From Symploca sp. SIO2C1 (lineage in GTDB: Bacteria > Cyanobacteriota > Cyanobacteriia > Cyanobacteriales > Coleofasciculaceae): a stretch of DNA of 61,659 bases. Location of the stretch: assembly GCA_010692635.1 (NCBI GenBank), contig JAAHGL010000010.1, positions 1 to 61,659 of the forward strand. The letters run 5' to 3'. A program made the translations under genes and the position numbers. The notes below the pieces were generated by a model. The model ran no database searches. It worked only from the letters and a program-made list of their open reading frames with translations, and was not told the origin of the DNA. Below are positions 43,050 to 52,355 of this stretch, one piece after another. Position 1 is the first letter of the stretch, and each line of letters starts with the position of its first letter.

Positions 43050-44725
43050 CAAATGAAAATAGATCCGATTCTTTGGCGAATCCTGCCGTACCGGGTCCAT
43101 TTACCATCTCCGAAGTCGTCTACGCTGCACCGGGACTTAACTACTCGGGCAATCAAGACCTGGCTCAGTACATCGTCTTCCAAACCCCCACGGCAGATTA
43201 CCAAACCCGAACGCTCGATATCTCCGATTTTTCCGACCTACCTGCTTCACCTACTTGGCCCTTTACTGCTGCCAACGTTCCAGTCAACGGACTTCTTCGA
43301 GTTCCTGAGGGAGCTGGTCCGTTTCCCCTCTGCCTAATTGTTCACGGCAACCATTCTCCAGAAGAAAACTCGACACCAGGCTACATTTATTTGTTAGAGT
43401 TACTGGCTTCCCACGGGATTATTGCTGGGAGCGTAGATTGTAACTTCCTCAACGGTTTCATCGGCGGCGAAAATGACGCTCGGGCAATCGTCCACCTGGA
43501 ACATATCAAACAGTTTCAGCTGTGGAACGAGCAAACTGATCACCCACTGTTCGGCAAAGTTGATCTGTCCAACGTGATGATCGCAGGTCACTCTCGGGGA
43601 GGGGAAGGAGTTGGCCATGCCAGCTCTTTCAATCGTTTGGATTCAGTTGTTCCGGATCTTGGAGATCCACCAGTACCAATTGATGGCTCCACAGGCTTAG
43701 GTCCATATCATTTTAACCTCAACGCAGTAGTTGCCATTGCGCCGACAGAGAATCAATATGAACCCGTAGACGGTCCAGTGGTCATCCGAGACAACTACAT
43801 CATCCTTCATGGGAGTCGGGATGGAGATGTCCGGGATTTTCAAGGCTACCAAACCTATGACCGAGCTCATCTGATCGATCTCGACAATCCTACCCAGGAG
43901 GCGGAAGGATTCAAAGCCCTGCTCTGGATCTATGGTGCTAATCACAACTTCTTTAATTCGGTATGGGGTCCAGATCCAATTGATAATCCTTTCATCTCGC
44001 GCTCTGAACAGGAGAATGTTGCCAAGGTCTATCTTTCAGCTATTGCCCAGGGGACATTGCTGGGGCGCTCACAGTACTTAGAGCTGCTCAAAGATTTTCA
44101 GTTGAGCCACGAAAATGGTTGGATTCCCGATACCATTAGCTTGGTCAATCAATATCAAGATCCGCAGCGCCTCTTCATCGCCCATTATGAAGAAGACCGC
44201 CACTTAACAACCATCTCCCCACCTGTAAACGGGAGCATCGATACGTCCAACATCGCTGCGCTAGAGTTATACTTTAACCAAAGGTCAAGCGGCAATCTCT
44301 ATCAAGAGACAAATGGACTTAAGGCGGACTGGGATGTTTCGGGCAAGAGCTACGTTATTAACCTCAATCCAGGAGGCTTGCCAACTGGGGACTTAGACTT
44401 TCTGGCTCTTCGCACGGGACAGTCCAATGACTCAAAAAACCTTGTAGATCAGCTTCAGAATTTTACCATTACCCTCAGTGATGGCACCCATTCTTATTCG
44501 GTGAAAGCTGCGAATATTGCACCGTTGCTTTATCCTGACTACATCAATGCAGGAGCTCGCCGCTCCGTGATGCAAACTCTGCGCATTCCCCTTAGCCTTT
44601 TTGCTCAACAAGGGGTGGATGTTAGTAACATCCGTCAAATTACCTTTCTCTTCGACGAGCCGATTGTAGGTACAACTACGTACAGCGGCTCCCTGTATTT
44701 CGACGAAATCCAACTCACTCACTAG
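43043..44725 (+). CDS. Alpha/beta hydrolase (esterase-like), 560 residues
   Basis: Starts with GTG, placed eight bases after AAGG. Residues 85-330 are an alpha/beta hydrolase core. PFPLCLIVHGNHS gives the oxyanion strand, VMIAGHSRGGEGVGHASSF carries the nucleophile Ser184 in GHSRGG, and a histidine follows in LLWIYGANHNFFNS. DNYIILHGSRDGDVRDFQG is a likely site for the acidic residue. This is the chlorophyllase/PET-hydrolase-like group. The C-terminal 200 residues (ALELYFNQRSSGNLYQETNG, NIRQITFLFDEPIVGTTTYS) look like a beta-sandwich. No signal peptide is seen. The substrate is unknown. It is followed after 15 bases by a small gene and probably forms an operon with it. Confidence 0.8.
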   Translation: MPTNENRSDSLANPAVPGPFTISEVVYAAPGLNYSGNQDLAQYIVFQTPTADYQTRTLDISDFSDLPASPTWPFTAANVPVNGLLRVPEGAGPFPLCLIVHGNHSPEENSTPGYIYLLELLASHGIIAGSVDCNFLNGFIGGENDARAIVHLEHIKQFQLWNEQTDHPLFGKVDLSNVMIAGHSRGGEGVGHASSFNRLDSVVPDLGDPPVPIDGSTGLGPYHFNLNAVVAIAPTENQYEPVDGPVVIRDNYIILHGSRDGDVRDFQGYQTYDRAHLIDLDNPTQEAEGFKALLWIYGANHNFFNSVWGPDPIDNPFISRSEQENVAKVYLSAIAQGTLLGRSQYLELLKDFQLSHENGWIPDTISLVNQYQDPQRLFIAHYEEDRHLTTISPPVNGSIDTSNIAALELYFNQRSSGNLYQETNGLKADWDVSGKSYVINLNPGGLPTGDLDFLALRTGQSNDSKNLVDQLQNFTITLSDGTHSYSVKAANIAPLLYPDYINAGARRSVMQTLRIPLSLFAQQGVDVSNIRQITFLFDEPIVGTTTYSGSLYFDEIQLTH

Positions 44726-44740
44726 TTCAGGAGGGACAAA

Positions 44741-45166
44741 ATGTCTCTTGAAATTGTTTTGACCAATATTCAGCTATTGCTTGCCCGCCCTGAGGCAGCA
44801 GATATGCGGAAAATCCATCACTATGCAGCTCAAAGAAATGCATCCATTGAGGAAGTTTCTTACATGGTGAAACTATATACCCAAACTCCATTACCTACTA
44901 ATAGCATGGGAGTGGAACTGTACGTGGGCAACCAAAAAATAAGGAAATATTCTCAATTTAAGCATGGCATCTACTTCAAGGTGAATGACCCTCAGCAGTT
45001 ATCGACCTTACAAGGAGAAGAAGTCCGTTTCCGCACACCTGGAACTGAGGAATTTATCAACACTGGAATTCGGGTGCCTGCAGAGGAAACAACAGAGCGC
45101 AGTATAACAACAGCTGTCCGGGAAACAATCCAGCTCCCTACTCAACAAGAAGTCCTGCAGCAGTAA
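44741..45166 (+). CDS. Unknown protein, 141 residues, in operon with the hydrolase
   Basis: Preceded by a strong AGGAGG seven bases before the ATG. The N-terminal third is helical (RPEAADMRKIHHYAAQRNAS), the middle beta-rich (MGVELYVGNQKIRKYSQFKH, GIYFKVNDPQQL), and the C-terminus polar. No family recognised. The middle is reminiscent of small ligand-binding or carrier folds but not diagnostic. The tight spacing after the hydrolase and the better ribosome site suggest it is made in greater amounts than the hydrolase. Confidence 0.65.
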   Translation: MSLEIVLTNIQLLLARPEAADMRKIHHYAAQRNASIEEVSYMVKLYTQTPLPTNSMGVELYVGNQKIRKYSQFKHGIYFKVNDPQQLSTLQGEEVRFRTPGTEEFINTGIRVPAEETTERSITTAVRETIQLPTQQEVLQQ

Positions 45167-45217
45167 GCTAATTTAGTCTTGTTCCTTGAAGCTTTTCAAG
45201 AAACACTTTCAGCCTTC

Positions 45218-45294
45218 AGGGGTTGGGTGAAGCATTTGGATAGTATACTTGGCATCTATGTACTTAAATTATCACCCAAATGCTTCACCCCTAC
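45218..45294. repeat. Inverted-repeat element, relative of the one at 29.5 kb
   Basis: The arms AGGGGTTGGGTGAAGCATTTGG and CCAAATGCTTCACCCCT pair with a small bulge around a 35-base loop. It is the same architecture as the element with GAAGCATTCGG arms near 29.5 kb. Non-coding. Confidence 0.7.
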
Positions 45295-45301
45295 AGCATT
45301 T

Positions 45302-45342
45302 TAAATTCTAAATTCTAAATTCTAAATTCTAAATTCTAAATT
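45302..45342. repeat. Heptanucleotide array (AAATTCT)n
   Basis: Five to six copies of AAATTCT, followed by a gene-free stretch. The same heptamer array lies near 52.6 kb, upstream of hisIE. Confidence 0.85.
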
Positions 45343-45491
45343 CATCTACTCCTCCCACTCTCTTAACTTTAGTGCGATCGCAATTTTGTAGGGGCGGGGT
45401 GAGCGAAATTAGGGAAAGAATTTCTAGGGAAGTATCCTCTCAAATCATTAGTTCTCCTTTGTTTCCCTATTTCCCCATCTCCCCCAGCTTC

Positions 45492-45649
45492 AACTCACAT
45501 CTTGCACCAGTACAAAAATACTTAATAAGGTCAATCAGAACAATCAATTCCAATGCTGAAATAGTCAAATCTTATCACTGTTGCCTGTTGCCTGTTACCT
45601 GTTGCCTACCTCCACAAGTATGTTTTCGATTTGGTGCAAGATCTGAGTT
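45492..45649. repeat. Inverted-repeat element with TIR AACTCAxATCTTGCACCA
   Basis: The 18-base ends AACTCACATCTTGCACCA and TGGTGCAAGATCTGAGTT pair with a single mismatch and enclose about 120 bases, including a (TTGCCTG)n heptamer array. The arrangement is that of a small non-autonomous insertion. No coding capacity. The rest of 45167-45761 has no gene. Confidence 0.6.
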
Positions 45650-45761
45650 CAAGCGCTTTTCACCTTAAGTTGACACGAATGCCAATGGGTGCGCCCCTAC
45701 AGGCATTGTGAAAAATCTCACTCCAGTTGCGATCGCACTTGACGGAAAATGTAAGTTGCTA

Positions 45762-47111
45762 TTACAAAGCACCAGCTGCTGTTTGATCTAAGACTCCTCC
45801 AGATAAGTGGGTAGTGATATTCATAGCCTGCAATACTGGTGCTTTTTCCCCACCTTTGGGATAATCAATCACACTAACAGCTCCATTGCCCTGCTTAATA
45901 CTCCAGAATGATTCTGTGCCTAAACCGAGAATATAGCAAAGAATTACCTTATTAATCGCATCGTGAGCCACAATGAGGCCAGTTTTCAGTTCGGTTGGCG
46001 AGTCTGCTGCTGATTTAACCATCTCATTCCAACAGGCAACTGCTCGCTCCAACACCTGCTGTAAATTTTCCCCTTCCGGCATCTGTACTGTTTCTGGTGC
46101 TTCTTGCCACCGACGCAGCAAATCTGCATACTCCTGCTTAATTTCTGCCTCTAATTTCCCTTCCCAAAGTCCATGACTAATTTCTCTGAATTCATCTTGT
46201 AATTCCAAAGTAACCTGAGAGTGAGACTGAAGAATCATTTCAGCTGTTTCCTTGGGGCGCACCATTGGACTACTAACAGCGAAATCTATCGGCACTTCTT
46301 TGAGAAACTCTCCTGCTTGTTTCCCTTGTTTACGTCCATTATCATTAAGAGGGATATCAATTTGCCCTTGAAACCGGGAAGCACGATTCCACTCTGTTTC
46401 TCCGTGGCGCACTAATAACAAGCGTAACCCTTTTTGTCTTTCTCTTAATGTTGGCAAGGCATATCCTAAGTGGGAGGTTTGATTGAGGGACTCTAACTGT
46501 ACCTGTTCACCCCAACCACCAGTAAAATTCAAGACATTGATGCAACAGTTAGATTGTCGAATGGAATGGTAACGAGCTGGGGGAATGCCAATCGCAGTAC
46601 TAATCAAGCAACGATTGATACCATTGTGGGCAACAATTAAAATTGTCTTTCCTTGATGGCGAGGGAGAATTTCTTGCCAAAACTGTTGGGCTTGTTGGTG
46701 GAGCGCCAAGACAGGGAAATGTTCCCTGGAACCCTCTTCTGTCGGGATAACCATACGAAACTCATGGGGGCGCTCTTTCCAGCAACGATAGTCCTCTGGG
46801 AATTTTTCTGCCACATCCGACTTATGCAGCTTCTCCCAAAGGGGTAAATCAATTTCCATGAGATTGTCCATTGGCTGCAACTCTACAGAACCCGGCAAAT
46901 AGGGCATAATAGTCTCAGCCGTTTGCTTCGCTCGCTGAAGAGAAGAGCAGTAGACAGCATCAAAGTTGAGCTTACTCAGAGCAGCCCCGACTTTGTGGGC
47001 ATCAGCAAAACCTGTTTCCGTCAGGATTGACTCATCACAGCGCCCTTGAATTATTTGCTGCGTGTTATAGACACTCTGACCATGACGCACGATAATGACA
47101 CGAGTAGCCAA
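45762..47111 (-). CDS. Double-domain histidine phosphatase (phosphoglycerate mutase superfamily)
   Basis: A 449-residue protein with two complete histidine-phosphatase domains in tandem. The first starts VIIVRHGQSVYNTQQIIQGR and has its second catalytic histidine in ILIVAHNGINRCLI. The second starts LLLVRHGETEWNRASRFQGQ and has GLIVAHDAINKVIL. In each case the RHG nucleophile histidine and the proton-donor glutamate region are present, so both sites may work. These enzymes dephosphorylate small metabolites or proteins; the two-domain form is common in cyanobacteria and the substrate cannot be read. It is a lone gene between repeat-rich intervals. Confidence 0.9.
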   Translation of the reverse strand: MATRVIIVRHGQSVYNTQQIIQGRCDESILTETGFADAHKVGAALSKLNFDAVYCSSLQRAKQTAETIMPYLPGSVELQPMDNLMEIDLPLWEKLHKSDVAEKFPEDYRCWKERPHEFRMVIPTEEGSREHFPVLALHQQAQQFWQEILPRHQGKTILIVAHNGINRCLISTAIGIPPARYHSIRQSNCCINVLNFTGGWGEQVQLESLNQTSHLGYALPTLRERQKGLRLLLVRHGETEWNRASRFQGQIDIPLNDNGRKQGKQAGEFLKEVPIDFAVSSPMVRPKETAEMILQSHSQVTLELQDEFREISHGLWEGKLEAEIKQEYADLLRRWQEAPETVQMPEGENLQQVLERAVACWNEMVKSAADSPTELKTGLIVAHDAINKVILCYILGLGTESFWSIKQGNGAVSVIDYPKGGEKAPVLQAMNITTHLSGGVLDQTAAGAL

Positions 47112-47346
47112 GCTTTTAATCCTCCGTTACCAAGTAGGTGAGACGTTTAGAGTTGATTATATCCGCAGAGAAAACACCGTCACCTTTTACACAGGTATGA
47201 AAGGCGGGGCAAGCAATTACGATATAATTGGTCAAATTCTAACTCAATGAGTCTATCTGATCTCCGTCATTAATAGGTGGTAGGTTTTCGGGATTTTACA
47301 CTTGCCGTGCCGTGGCAATTGCATTGATAGGCTCAAAAACCTTTGA

Positions 47347-47550
47347 CTAGTTTAGCTTTAAAGAATTAACTGGTACTTCATCCCAAGAACTAACGGTTCT
47401 TAAACGTGCTACCCAACCAGATGACTTTTGCACATTGGTCAAATTTTGCTCAAAAGATTTGTGACAGTCCTTAGCCATATCCTCGTCACAACAGGCAATA
47501 CAAGCATAGAGAAGACCAGAGGGATCAATTTGTTCGTTTACCCAAATCAT
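47347..47550 (-). CDS. Small conserved cyanobacterial-type protein, unknown
   Basis: 67 residues from the ATG giving MIWVNEQIDPSGLLYACIAC, chosen because GAGAGG lies nine bases upstream; an earlier start would add 19 residues that overlap this ribosome site. ACIACCDEDMAKDCHKSFEQ gives four cysteines in 20 residues, which could bind metal or form disulfides. No family with known function recognised. It follows the small membrane protein gene on the same strand within 70 bases. Confidence 0.55.
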   Translation of the reverse strand: MIWVNEQIDPSGLLYACIACCDEDMAKDCHKSFEQNLTNVQKSSGWVARLRTVSSWDEVPVNSLKLN

Positions 47551-47617
47551 GATGCTTTTCCTCTCAACCGGTGCAAACTTAATTGCTCCATCTGGAAATT
47601 GTACCATTTTTATGAAT

Positions 47618-48046
47618 TTAGATGTGTTTACCTTGTCTGTGTCGTCTACTTTTACCCATCTTAGCCATTGTTCCCTTTAACAAAATACAGATCACAATAG
47701 CTGGAACGAATATGGCAAATCCTTGAGATAAAACAAATAGCAAGAAATCAATAATAAATAAACCTGCAAATGCTAAGAGAATTCCGCTTAATACCAAGAT
47801 AATAAAAAGTACAGAAGGGATTCCTTCAAAGAGCCAACTGGTAATAATTATCCACCAAGGAATTCTCCCAGTTGCCAGATTTCTGTAGGTACGACCTCGG
47901 AGCTGAATAACCTCCATTGGTTCAAAACCGGAAGGAAGAATATCGGGGTAAGGATTGGGTAGTTCGGGAGGAATATTTACACGAAGATTGTACCAGGTTT
48001 TTGACTGGTCTGAGTCAAACGGGTATCTTTCTTCGTTTTGAGTCAT
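47618..48046 (-). CDS. Small membrane protein, unknown
   Basis: 142 residues. A soluble N-terminal half (WYNLRVNIPPELPNPYPDIL, EVIQLRGRTYRNLATGR) precedes two hydrophobic segments, GIPSVLFIILVLSGILLAFA and FAIFVPAIVICILLKG, and a basic C-terminal tail (KSRRHRQGKH). The topology is probably both ends in the cytoplasm. No family recognised. It probably shares a transcript with the small cysteine-rich gene downstream. Confidence 0.6.
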   Translation of the reverse strand: MTQNEERYPFDSDQSKTWYNLRVNIPPELPNPYPDILPSGFEPMEVIQLRGRTYRNLATGRIPWWIIITSWLFEGIPSVLFIILVLSGILLAFAGLFIIDFLLFVLSQGFAIFVPAIVICILLKGTMAKMGKSRRHRQGKHI

Positions 48047-48302
48047 TGGGATGGCTTGGGTGAAACAATCTTAGCCGTCAAAGACACGATCGCATAATAG
48101 TTTTAGAAAAACTACTATCACCTCTGTTCTTTCATAATACTCTAATTTCACCGACCTAGTGTAAATAGAACGGAAGTTCAGTTAATAAAAGTTATCAATG
48201 TGAAATCTGACAATATCCATTATCATTGCCGTATTTGTTGGGCAACATAAGTCAACCCAACTTACAATTAAAGCGCGATTCCCGGCTTGAACTTCCCCAT
48301 CC

Positions 48303-49712
48303 CTACCCAAGAGGATGAGCCATTTTGTGGGGGTCAACAATCTGGTCAAACTCTTCTGCACAGATGTACCCTAACTGTAGGCAGGCATCTTTAAGGGTAA
48401 GGTCTTTTTCCATAGCAAAGTGAGCAACCTCGGCAGCTTTATCGTAACCAATCTTCGGACTTAAGGCAGTAACCAGCATCAACGACTGCTGAAGGAAGTA
48501 GTTGATTTTCTTCCGGTTGGGTTCTAAACCCTTTAGCAGAAAGTCCGTAAAGTTATTGCAACTGTCAGCCAGTAAATTGATAGATTGGAGCAAATTGAAA
48601 ACCATCATGGGCTTAAATACATTAAGCTCAAAGTGACCTTGAGAACCAGCAAAAGCGATCGCAGTATCATACCCCATTACTTGAGTAGCTACCATCGTCA
48701 TTGCTTCACATTGGGTGGGATTGACTTTTCCAGGCATAATTGAGGAACCAGGCTCGTTTGATGGTAAGATCAGTTCCCCAAAGCCGCAACGAGGACCACA
48801 TCCGAGGAAGCGAATATCATTAGCAATCTTCAGCAAGGAACAAGCCAGGGTTTTAAGTGCACCACTAGCCATTACTATGCCATCATGAGCTGCGATCGCA
48901 GCAAACTTATTAGGTGCAGGTACAAAGGGGAAACCTGTAATTTCACTGATGTACTTAGCAGCACCTTCAGCAAAACCCTTGGGTGCATTCAATCCTGTAC
49001 CAACAGCAGTCCCACCAATTGCTAATTCGTATAAGCTGGGGAGAATAGCCGCAATCCGCTCTAAATTATCATCCAGCTGAGCAACGTATCCAGAAAATTC
49101 TTGACCAAGGGTGAGGGGAACTGCATCTTGAAGGTGAGTACGCCCAATTTTAGCAATATCTGCCCATGCCTTAGCTTTCTGCTCAAGAGCATCCCGCATC
49201 TTCTTAACTTTGGGAATCAATCTTTCGTTAATTGCTACGGCTGAAGCAATGTGCATTGCCGTCGGGAAAGTATCATTGGAAGACTGGGACATATTAACGT
49301 GGTCATTGGGGTGAATAGGTTCCTTGCTACCCATAACCCCCCCAGCAATCTCAATCCCCCGGTTAGCAATCACCTCATTCACATTCATATTGCATTGAGT
49401 ACCGCTACCCGTCATCCAGACACGGAGGGGAAAATTCTTATCCAGCTTCCCCTCAATCACTTCTTCAGCTGCCTGTACAATCAACTGAGCTTTTGCTTCT
49501 GGCAACTTACCCAAATCATAATTAGTTTGAGCTGCCGCTTGCTTAAGAATCCCCATCCCTTTAATTACTTCCGGTGGGATGAAGTCATCTCCAATAGAAA
49601 AATAAATTAGCGATCGCTGTGTCTGCGCCCCCCAATAACGATTAGTAGGGACTCCAATTGACCCCATACTATCAGTTTCCGTGCGCATTTGTGGCTGTTT
49701 TGATTCAGTCAT
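48303..49712 (-). CDS. fumC: Fumarate hydratase, class II
   Basis: 469 residues from the ATG giving [17 protein letters not shown]; a TTG three codons earlier is less likely. It interconverts fumarate and malate. The superfamily signature [11 protein letters not shown] is intact, as are [34 protein letters not shown] and [20 protein letters not shown], which together form the active site at subunit interfaces. Length is as expected for the homotetrameric iron-independent enzyme. The MITE-like element lies directly upstream and may carry or displace its promoter. Confidence 0.97.
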   Translation of the reverse strand: MTESKQPQMRTETDSMGSIGVPTNRYWGAQTQRSLIYFSIGDDFIPPEVIKGMGILKQAAAQTNYDLGKLPEAKAQLIVQAAEEVIEGKLDKNFPLRVWMTGSGTQCNMNVNEVIANRGIEIAGGVMGSKEPIHPNDHVNMSQSSNDTFPTAMHIASAVAINERLIPKVKKMRDALEQKAKAWADIAKIGRTHLQDAVPLTLGQEFSGYVAQLDDNLERIAAILPSLYELAIGGTAVGTGLNAPKGFAEGAAKYISEITGFPFVPAPNKFAAIAAHDGIVMASGALKTLACSLLKIANDIRFLGCGPRCGFGELILPSNEPGSSIMPGKVNPTQCEAMTMVATQVMGYDTAIAFAGSQGHFELNVFKPMMVFNLLQSINLLADSCNNFTDFLLKGLEPNRKKINYFLQQSLMLVTALSPKIGYDKAAEVAHFAMEKDLTLKDACLQLGYICAEEFDQIVDPHKMAHPLG

Positions 49713-49754
49713 TATCCCCAATTCCTAATTCCCCAACTTAACCTAACACCCATT

Positions 49755-49938
49755 GGTAACAAGTTAAGGTAAAAATGTCGTTGTCAAGGGAGCTGAGGGA
49801 GCTGGGGAAGCTGAGGAAGCTGAGGAAGAAGAATACAATTTTTCTAACCTCTTGAGTATTTCCATATATAGTGTTTTTTGAGCCCTCAAGATCCATATAT
49901 GGCGGTTGACAAAATGCACTATCTTTTAACTTGTCACC
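49755..49938. repeat. MITE-like element, copy 2 (both ends)
   Basis: 184 bases with terminal repeats GGTAACAAGTTAA and TTAACTTGTCACC (one mismatch). The second half matches the copy near 39.8 kb. Inside, TAGTGTTTTTTG and CAAAATGCACTA form a second inverted pair. It sits between fumC and cpcT with heptamers (ACACCTA)n just after it. No coding capacity. Confidence 0.75.
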
Positions 49939-49939
49939 T

Positions 49940-49972
49940 AACACCTAACACCTAACACCTAACACCTAATTT
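49940..49972. repeat. Heptanucleotide array (ACACCTA)n
   Basis: Four to five copies of ACACCTA overlap the stop region of the phycobiliprotein lyase gene. The reverse complement TAGGTGT is the heptamer found near 14.5 kb. Confidence 0.85.
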
Positions 49973-50555
49973 CAACTTCATCAGCAAAACTAGCCCAACG
50001 GACAAATTGAAAAGCTCCTGCTATGGAACCCCAAACTAACTCATCGGTTTCTGGATCTCGTCCTCGATCTAGACTAATTAATTGATGTTCGTCCACTTCA
50101 AAGCTACTTTCGAGATAGGTTTCCTGATCCTTGCGCACAACCATACAAGCTTTACCCGGTTCCACCTCAGCCTTAAAACTGTGACCGGTCCATACCACGT
50201 TAAAATTACAGCCTGGAAGTTTCTCTAACTGGTCAGCTCTCAAAGATTGTAGACGTTCTAGGTTACGGGAAGCACCATAAAATGCTTCTTCTTCCTTAAC
50301 TTTGTAGTTTTCAATTTTGAGACTACTATCTACCTCTACTAACTTTAACACCCGCAACCGATATGGTTGATTGAGCATATAGTCATAAGCTTGTTCAAGA
50401 AACAAACTCGGACTATCCAGCAGTGATGGAGATAGGGGACGCATACAAACTCTAATATGAGCATAGAGTGGTGGATTGTCAAAGGCTTGCTGTTGATTGC
50501 TGAAGTCAGCTGCCATCCAGCGAGTTAAGGTAGCAATATCTGTAGAATGGGTCAT
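49959..50555 (-). CDS. cpcT: Phycobiliprotein lyase of the CpcT/CpeT family
   Basis: About 198 residues from the ATG giving MTHSTDIATLTRWMAADFSN. CpcT/CpeT lyases fold as a calycin-like barrel and attach or carry bilins to the cysteine near position 153-155 of phycocyanin or phycoerythrin beta subunits. Visible family features are NPPLYAHIRVCMRPLSP, FLEQAYDYMLNQPYRLRVLK, EEAFYGASRN and a C-terminal SLDRGRDPETDELVWGSIAG. No phycobilisome structural genes are nearby, as is usual for cpcT. It lies 31 bases downstream of the chorismate-utilising synthase gene and probably shares its transcript. Confidence 0.92.
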   Translation of the reverse strand: MTHSTDIATLTRWMAADFSNQQQAFDNPPLYAHIRVCMRPLSPSLLDSPSLFLEQAYDYMLNQPYRLRVLKLVEVDSSLKIENYKVKEEEAFYGASRNLERLQSLRADQLEKLPGCNFNVVWTGHSFKAEVEPGKACMVVRKDQETYLESSFEVDEHQLISLDRGRDPETDELVWGSIAGAFQFVRWASFADEVEIRC

Positions 50556-50586
50556 TAGCTGCTTAAATATTCCCAACTAAGCTTAA

Positions 50587-52104
50587 TTATTGTAAAACCC
50601 AAGAGTTACAGTTGCTGCTTTGTGGAAATATTGCCGCTAAATTTAGAGCTTTGAGTTGAGCTTGTGCTTTTTGTAGAGACTCATACCATTCCTTGTGCGG
50701 ATCGCTATCCGCAACAATACCAGCACCAACTTGTCCCCAAACTATTGCCCCTGGTGTAAAATCATTCGTATCAGTATAGAGTAGGGTACGAATCAAAATA
50801 TTTAAATCGAGGTTTCCTCGTAAATCCAAATAACCGCAAGAACCGTAAAATAAGTTGCGCCTTACTGGTTCAAGTTCTTCAATAATTTCCATACAGCGAA
50901 CTTTAGGGCAACCTGTAATCGTTCCCCCAGGAAATACACCTCGAATTAAGTCAACTGCATCACAATGAGGGTGTAGTGTACCGATAATATTACTCACCAA
51001 GTGCATGACATGACTGTAGCGTTCAATGCTGAGCAGTTCATTAACTTGTACAGTCCCCCATTCACAAACTCTGCCCATATCATTGCGCTCTAAGTCAACT
51101 AACATAATATGTTCTGCTTTTTCTTTGGTGTTAGCAATTAACTCCTGTGCTAACTCCTCATCCTGAGTCGGAGTAGCACCACGTTTTCGGGTTCCGGCAA
51201 TCGGTCGAGTTTGAATTTGTCTTCCTGATAACTCAATTAACCTTTCTGGTGAACAGCTAATTATTGCTCCCCAAGGAGTTTGCCAATAACTAGCAAAAGG
51301 GGAAGGATTAATCTGCTGCAAAGCTTGATAAATTGACCAACTATCAGCAAGGGTATGTGCTTCAAACCGCAAGGATAAGTTTGCCTGAAAAATATCGCCA
51401 GCTTGAATATATTTTTGAGCTTGCTGCACTGCCACTAGATAATCTTCCTGAGTCATTTGGAAAAAGGGAGTGACAGGATTAGTTTTGTAACTTTCGGTAA
51501 AATTATGGGTTTCTTTTTTCCCCTCAGCTTGCTCTAACTGACTTTCCATAGAGTCGAGTTGAGGATAATCAGTAGCAGCCAACCACAAAATTTGCTGTTG
51601 ATGATCCAGTACAGCAAAGGATTCTGGTTCGTACCAGTAAGCAACAGGAAAAGGCAGGGTATCGGCGTTGATTTGAGGCAGTTGCTCAATCTCCCATGCC
51701 AAATCATATCCCAGCCATCCTAACCAGCCACCGGTAAAGGGTAATTCTGGAGGTAAGAGCAATTCTGCTTCATACTGGGTTTGGGCACTGAGCAGATAGC
51801 GTAGGAAGGGCAGAATTTCTCCTACAGGCGGTGTCCATAATCGAGGTTGACCCTCAATGTAGCGAGGAGAACCTGCACAAATTGAATATCGAGCTAAGTG
51901 AGTGCTGTCTGTTGTAACTGGACTTTCTAGGAGGGTAGCAATAGGTTGATGGTGTTGCTTATACAACTTTCCTCCATCATTACCGATATTACATCTGGAA
52001 TTAAGAAATAGTGCCTCGAAAACTTGTGAGCCACTCAGCTGAGCCAGAGGAAGCTTTCGCCAGTGCCAAGGTTGGATAGATTTCATGGGTAGATTTAGTT
52101 GCAC
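50587..52104 (-). CDS. Anthranilate synthase component I-type chorismate-utilising enzyme
   Basis: A 505-residue protein of the TrpE/PabB family. The N-terminal half (LPFTGGWLGWLGYDLAWEIE) is the TrpE_N domain. The C-terminal chorismate-binding domain has QAGDIFQANLSLRFEAH, SCSPERLIELSGRQIQTRPI, AGTRKRGATPTQDEE, LVDLERNDMGRVCEWGTV, FPGGTITGCPKVRCMEIIEE and GQVGAGIVADSDPHKEW. PIAGT, where PabB has PIKGT with its lysine, points to ammonia addition at C2 (anthranilate or ADIC chemistry) and not aminodeoxychorismate synthesis. It is shorter than main TrpE, so a paralogue is possible. Its glutaminase partner is not in view. Confidence 0.88.
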   Translation of the reverse strand: MQLNLPMKSIQPWHWRKLPLAQLSGSQVFEALFLNSRCNIGNDGGKLYKQHHQPIATLLESPVTTDSTHLARYSICAGSPRYIEGQPRLWTPPVGEILPFLRYLLSAQTQYEAELLLPPELPFTGGWLGWLGYDLAWEIEQLPQINADTLPFPVAYWYEPESFAVLDHQQQILWLAATDYPQLDSMESQLEQAEGKKETHNFTESYKTNPVTPFFQMTQEDYLVAVQQAQKYIQAGDIFQANLSLRFEAHTLADSWSIYQALQQINPSPFASYWQTPWGAIISCSPERLIELSGRQIQTRPIAGTRKRGATPTQDEELAQELIANTKEKAEHIMLVDLERNDMGRVCEWGTVQVNELLSIERYSHVMHLVSNIIGTLHPHCDAVDLIRGVFPGGTITGCPKVRCMEIIEELEPVRRNLFYGSCGYLDLRGNLDLNILIRTLLYTDTNDFTPGAIVWGQVGAGIVADSDPHKEWYESLQKAQAQLKALNLAAIFPQSSNCNSWVLQ

Positions 52105-52179
52105 TAAATATCTCGGCTGCGATCGCCTTCTCTTTTCTTCTTGATTATCTTAAAGGAGGGAAATCAATTAACGACTCTC

Positions 52180-52355
52180 GAGAAAGAAGGCAGGAGGCAG
52201 GAGGCAGGAGGCAGAAGGTGAGGGAGGAGGTAGAAGTAAGGAAGGAGATATTGTTTCTCATCTTCTTTTTCAACGTGGAATTGTTCCCTACTCCCTGCTC
52301 CCTGCTCCCTGCTCCCTGCTCCCTGCTCCCTGCTCCCTGCGTCGTGAGACGCTTG
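52180..52355. repeat. Composite simple-repeat cassette
   Basis: (GGCAGGA)n units, then GGAGATATTGTTTCTCATCT, the core TTCTTTTTCAACGTGGAATT, (CTCCCTG)n heptamers and GTCGTGAGACGC. It has the same order as the cassette near 22.8 kb and the inverse of that near 39.9 kb. Non-coding, between the trpE-like gene and a decayed toxin-antitoxin pair. Confidence 0.8.

Noticed and set aside
50587-52104. Calling the chorismate enzyme pabB
   Set aside because: The PIKGT lysine of PabB is replaced by alanine (PIAGT), which points to an anthranilate- or ADIC-type enzyme.
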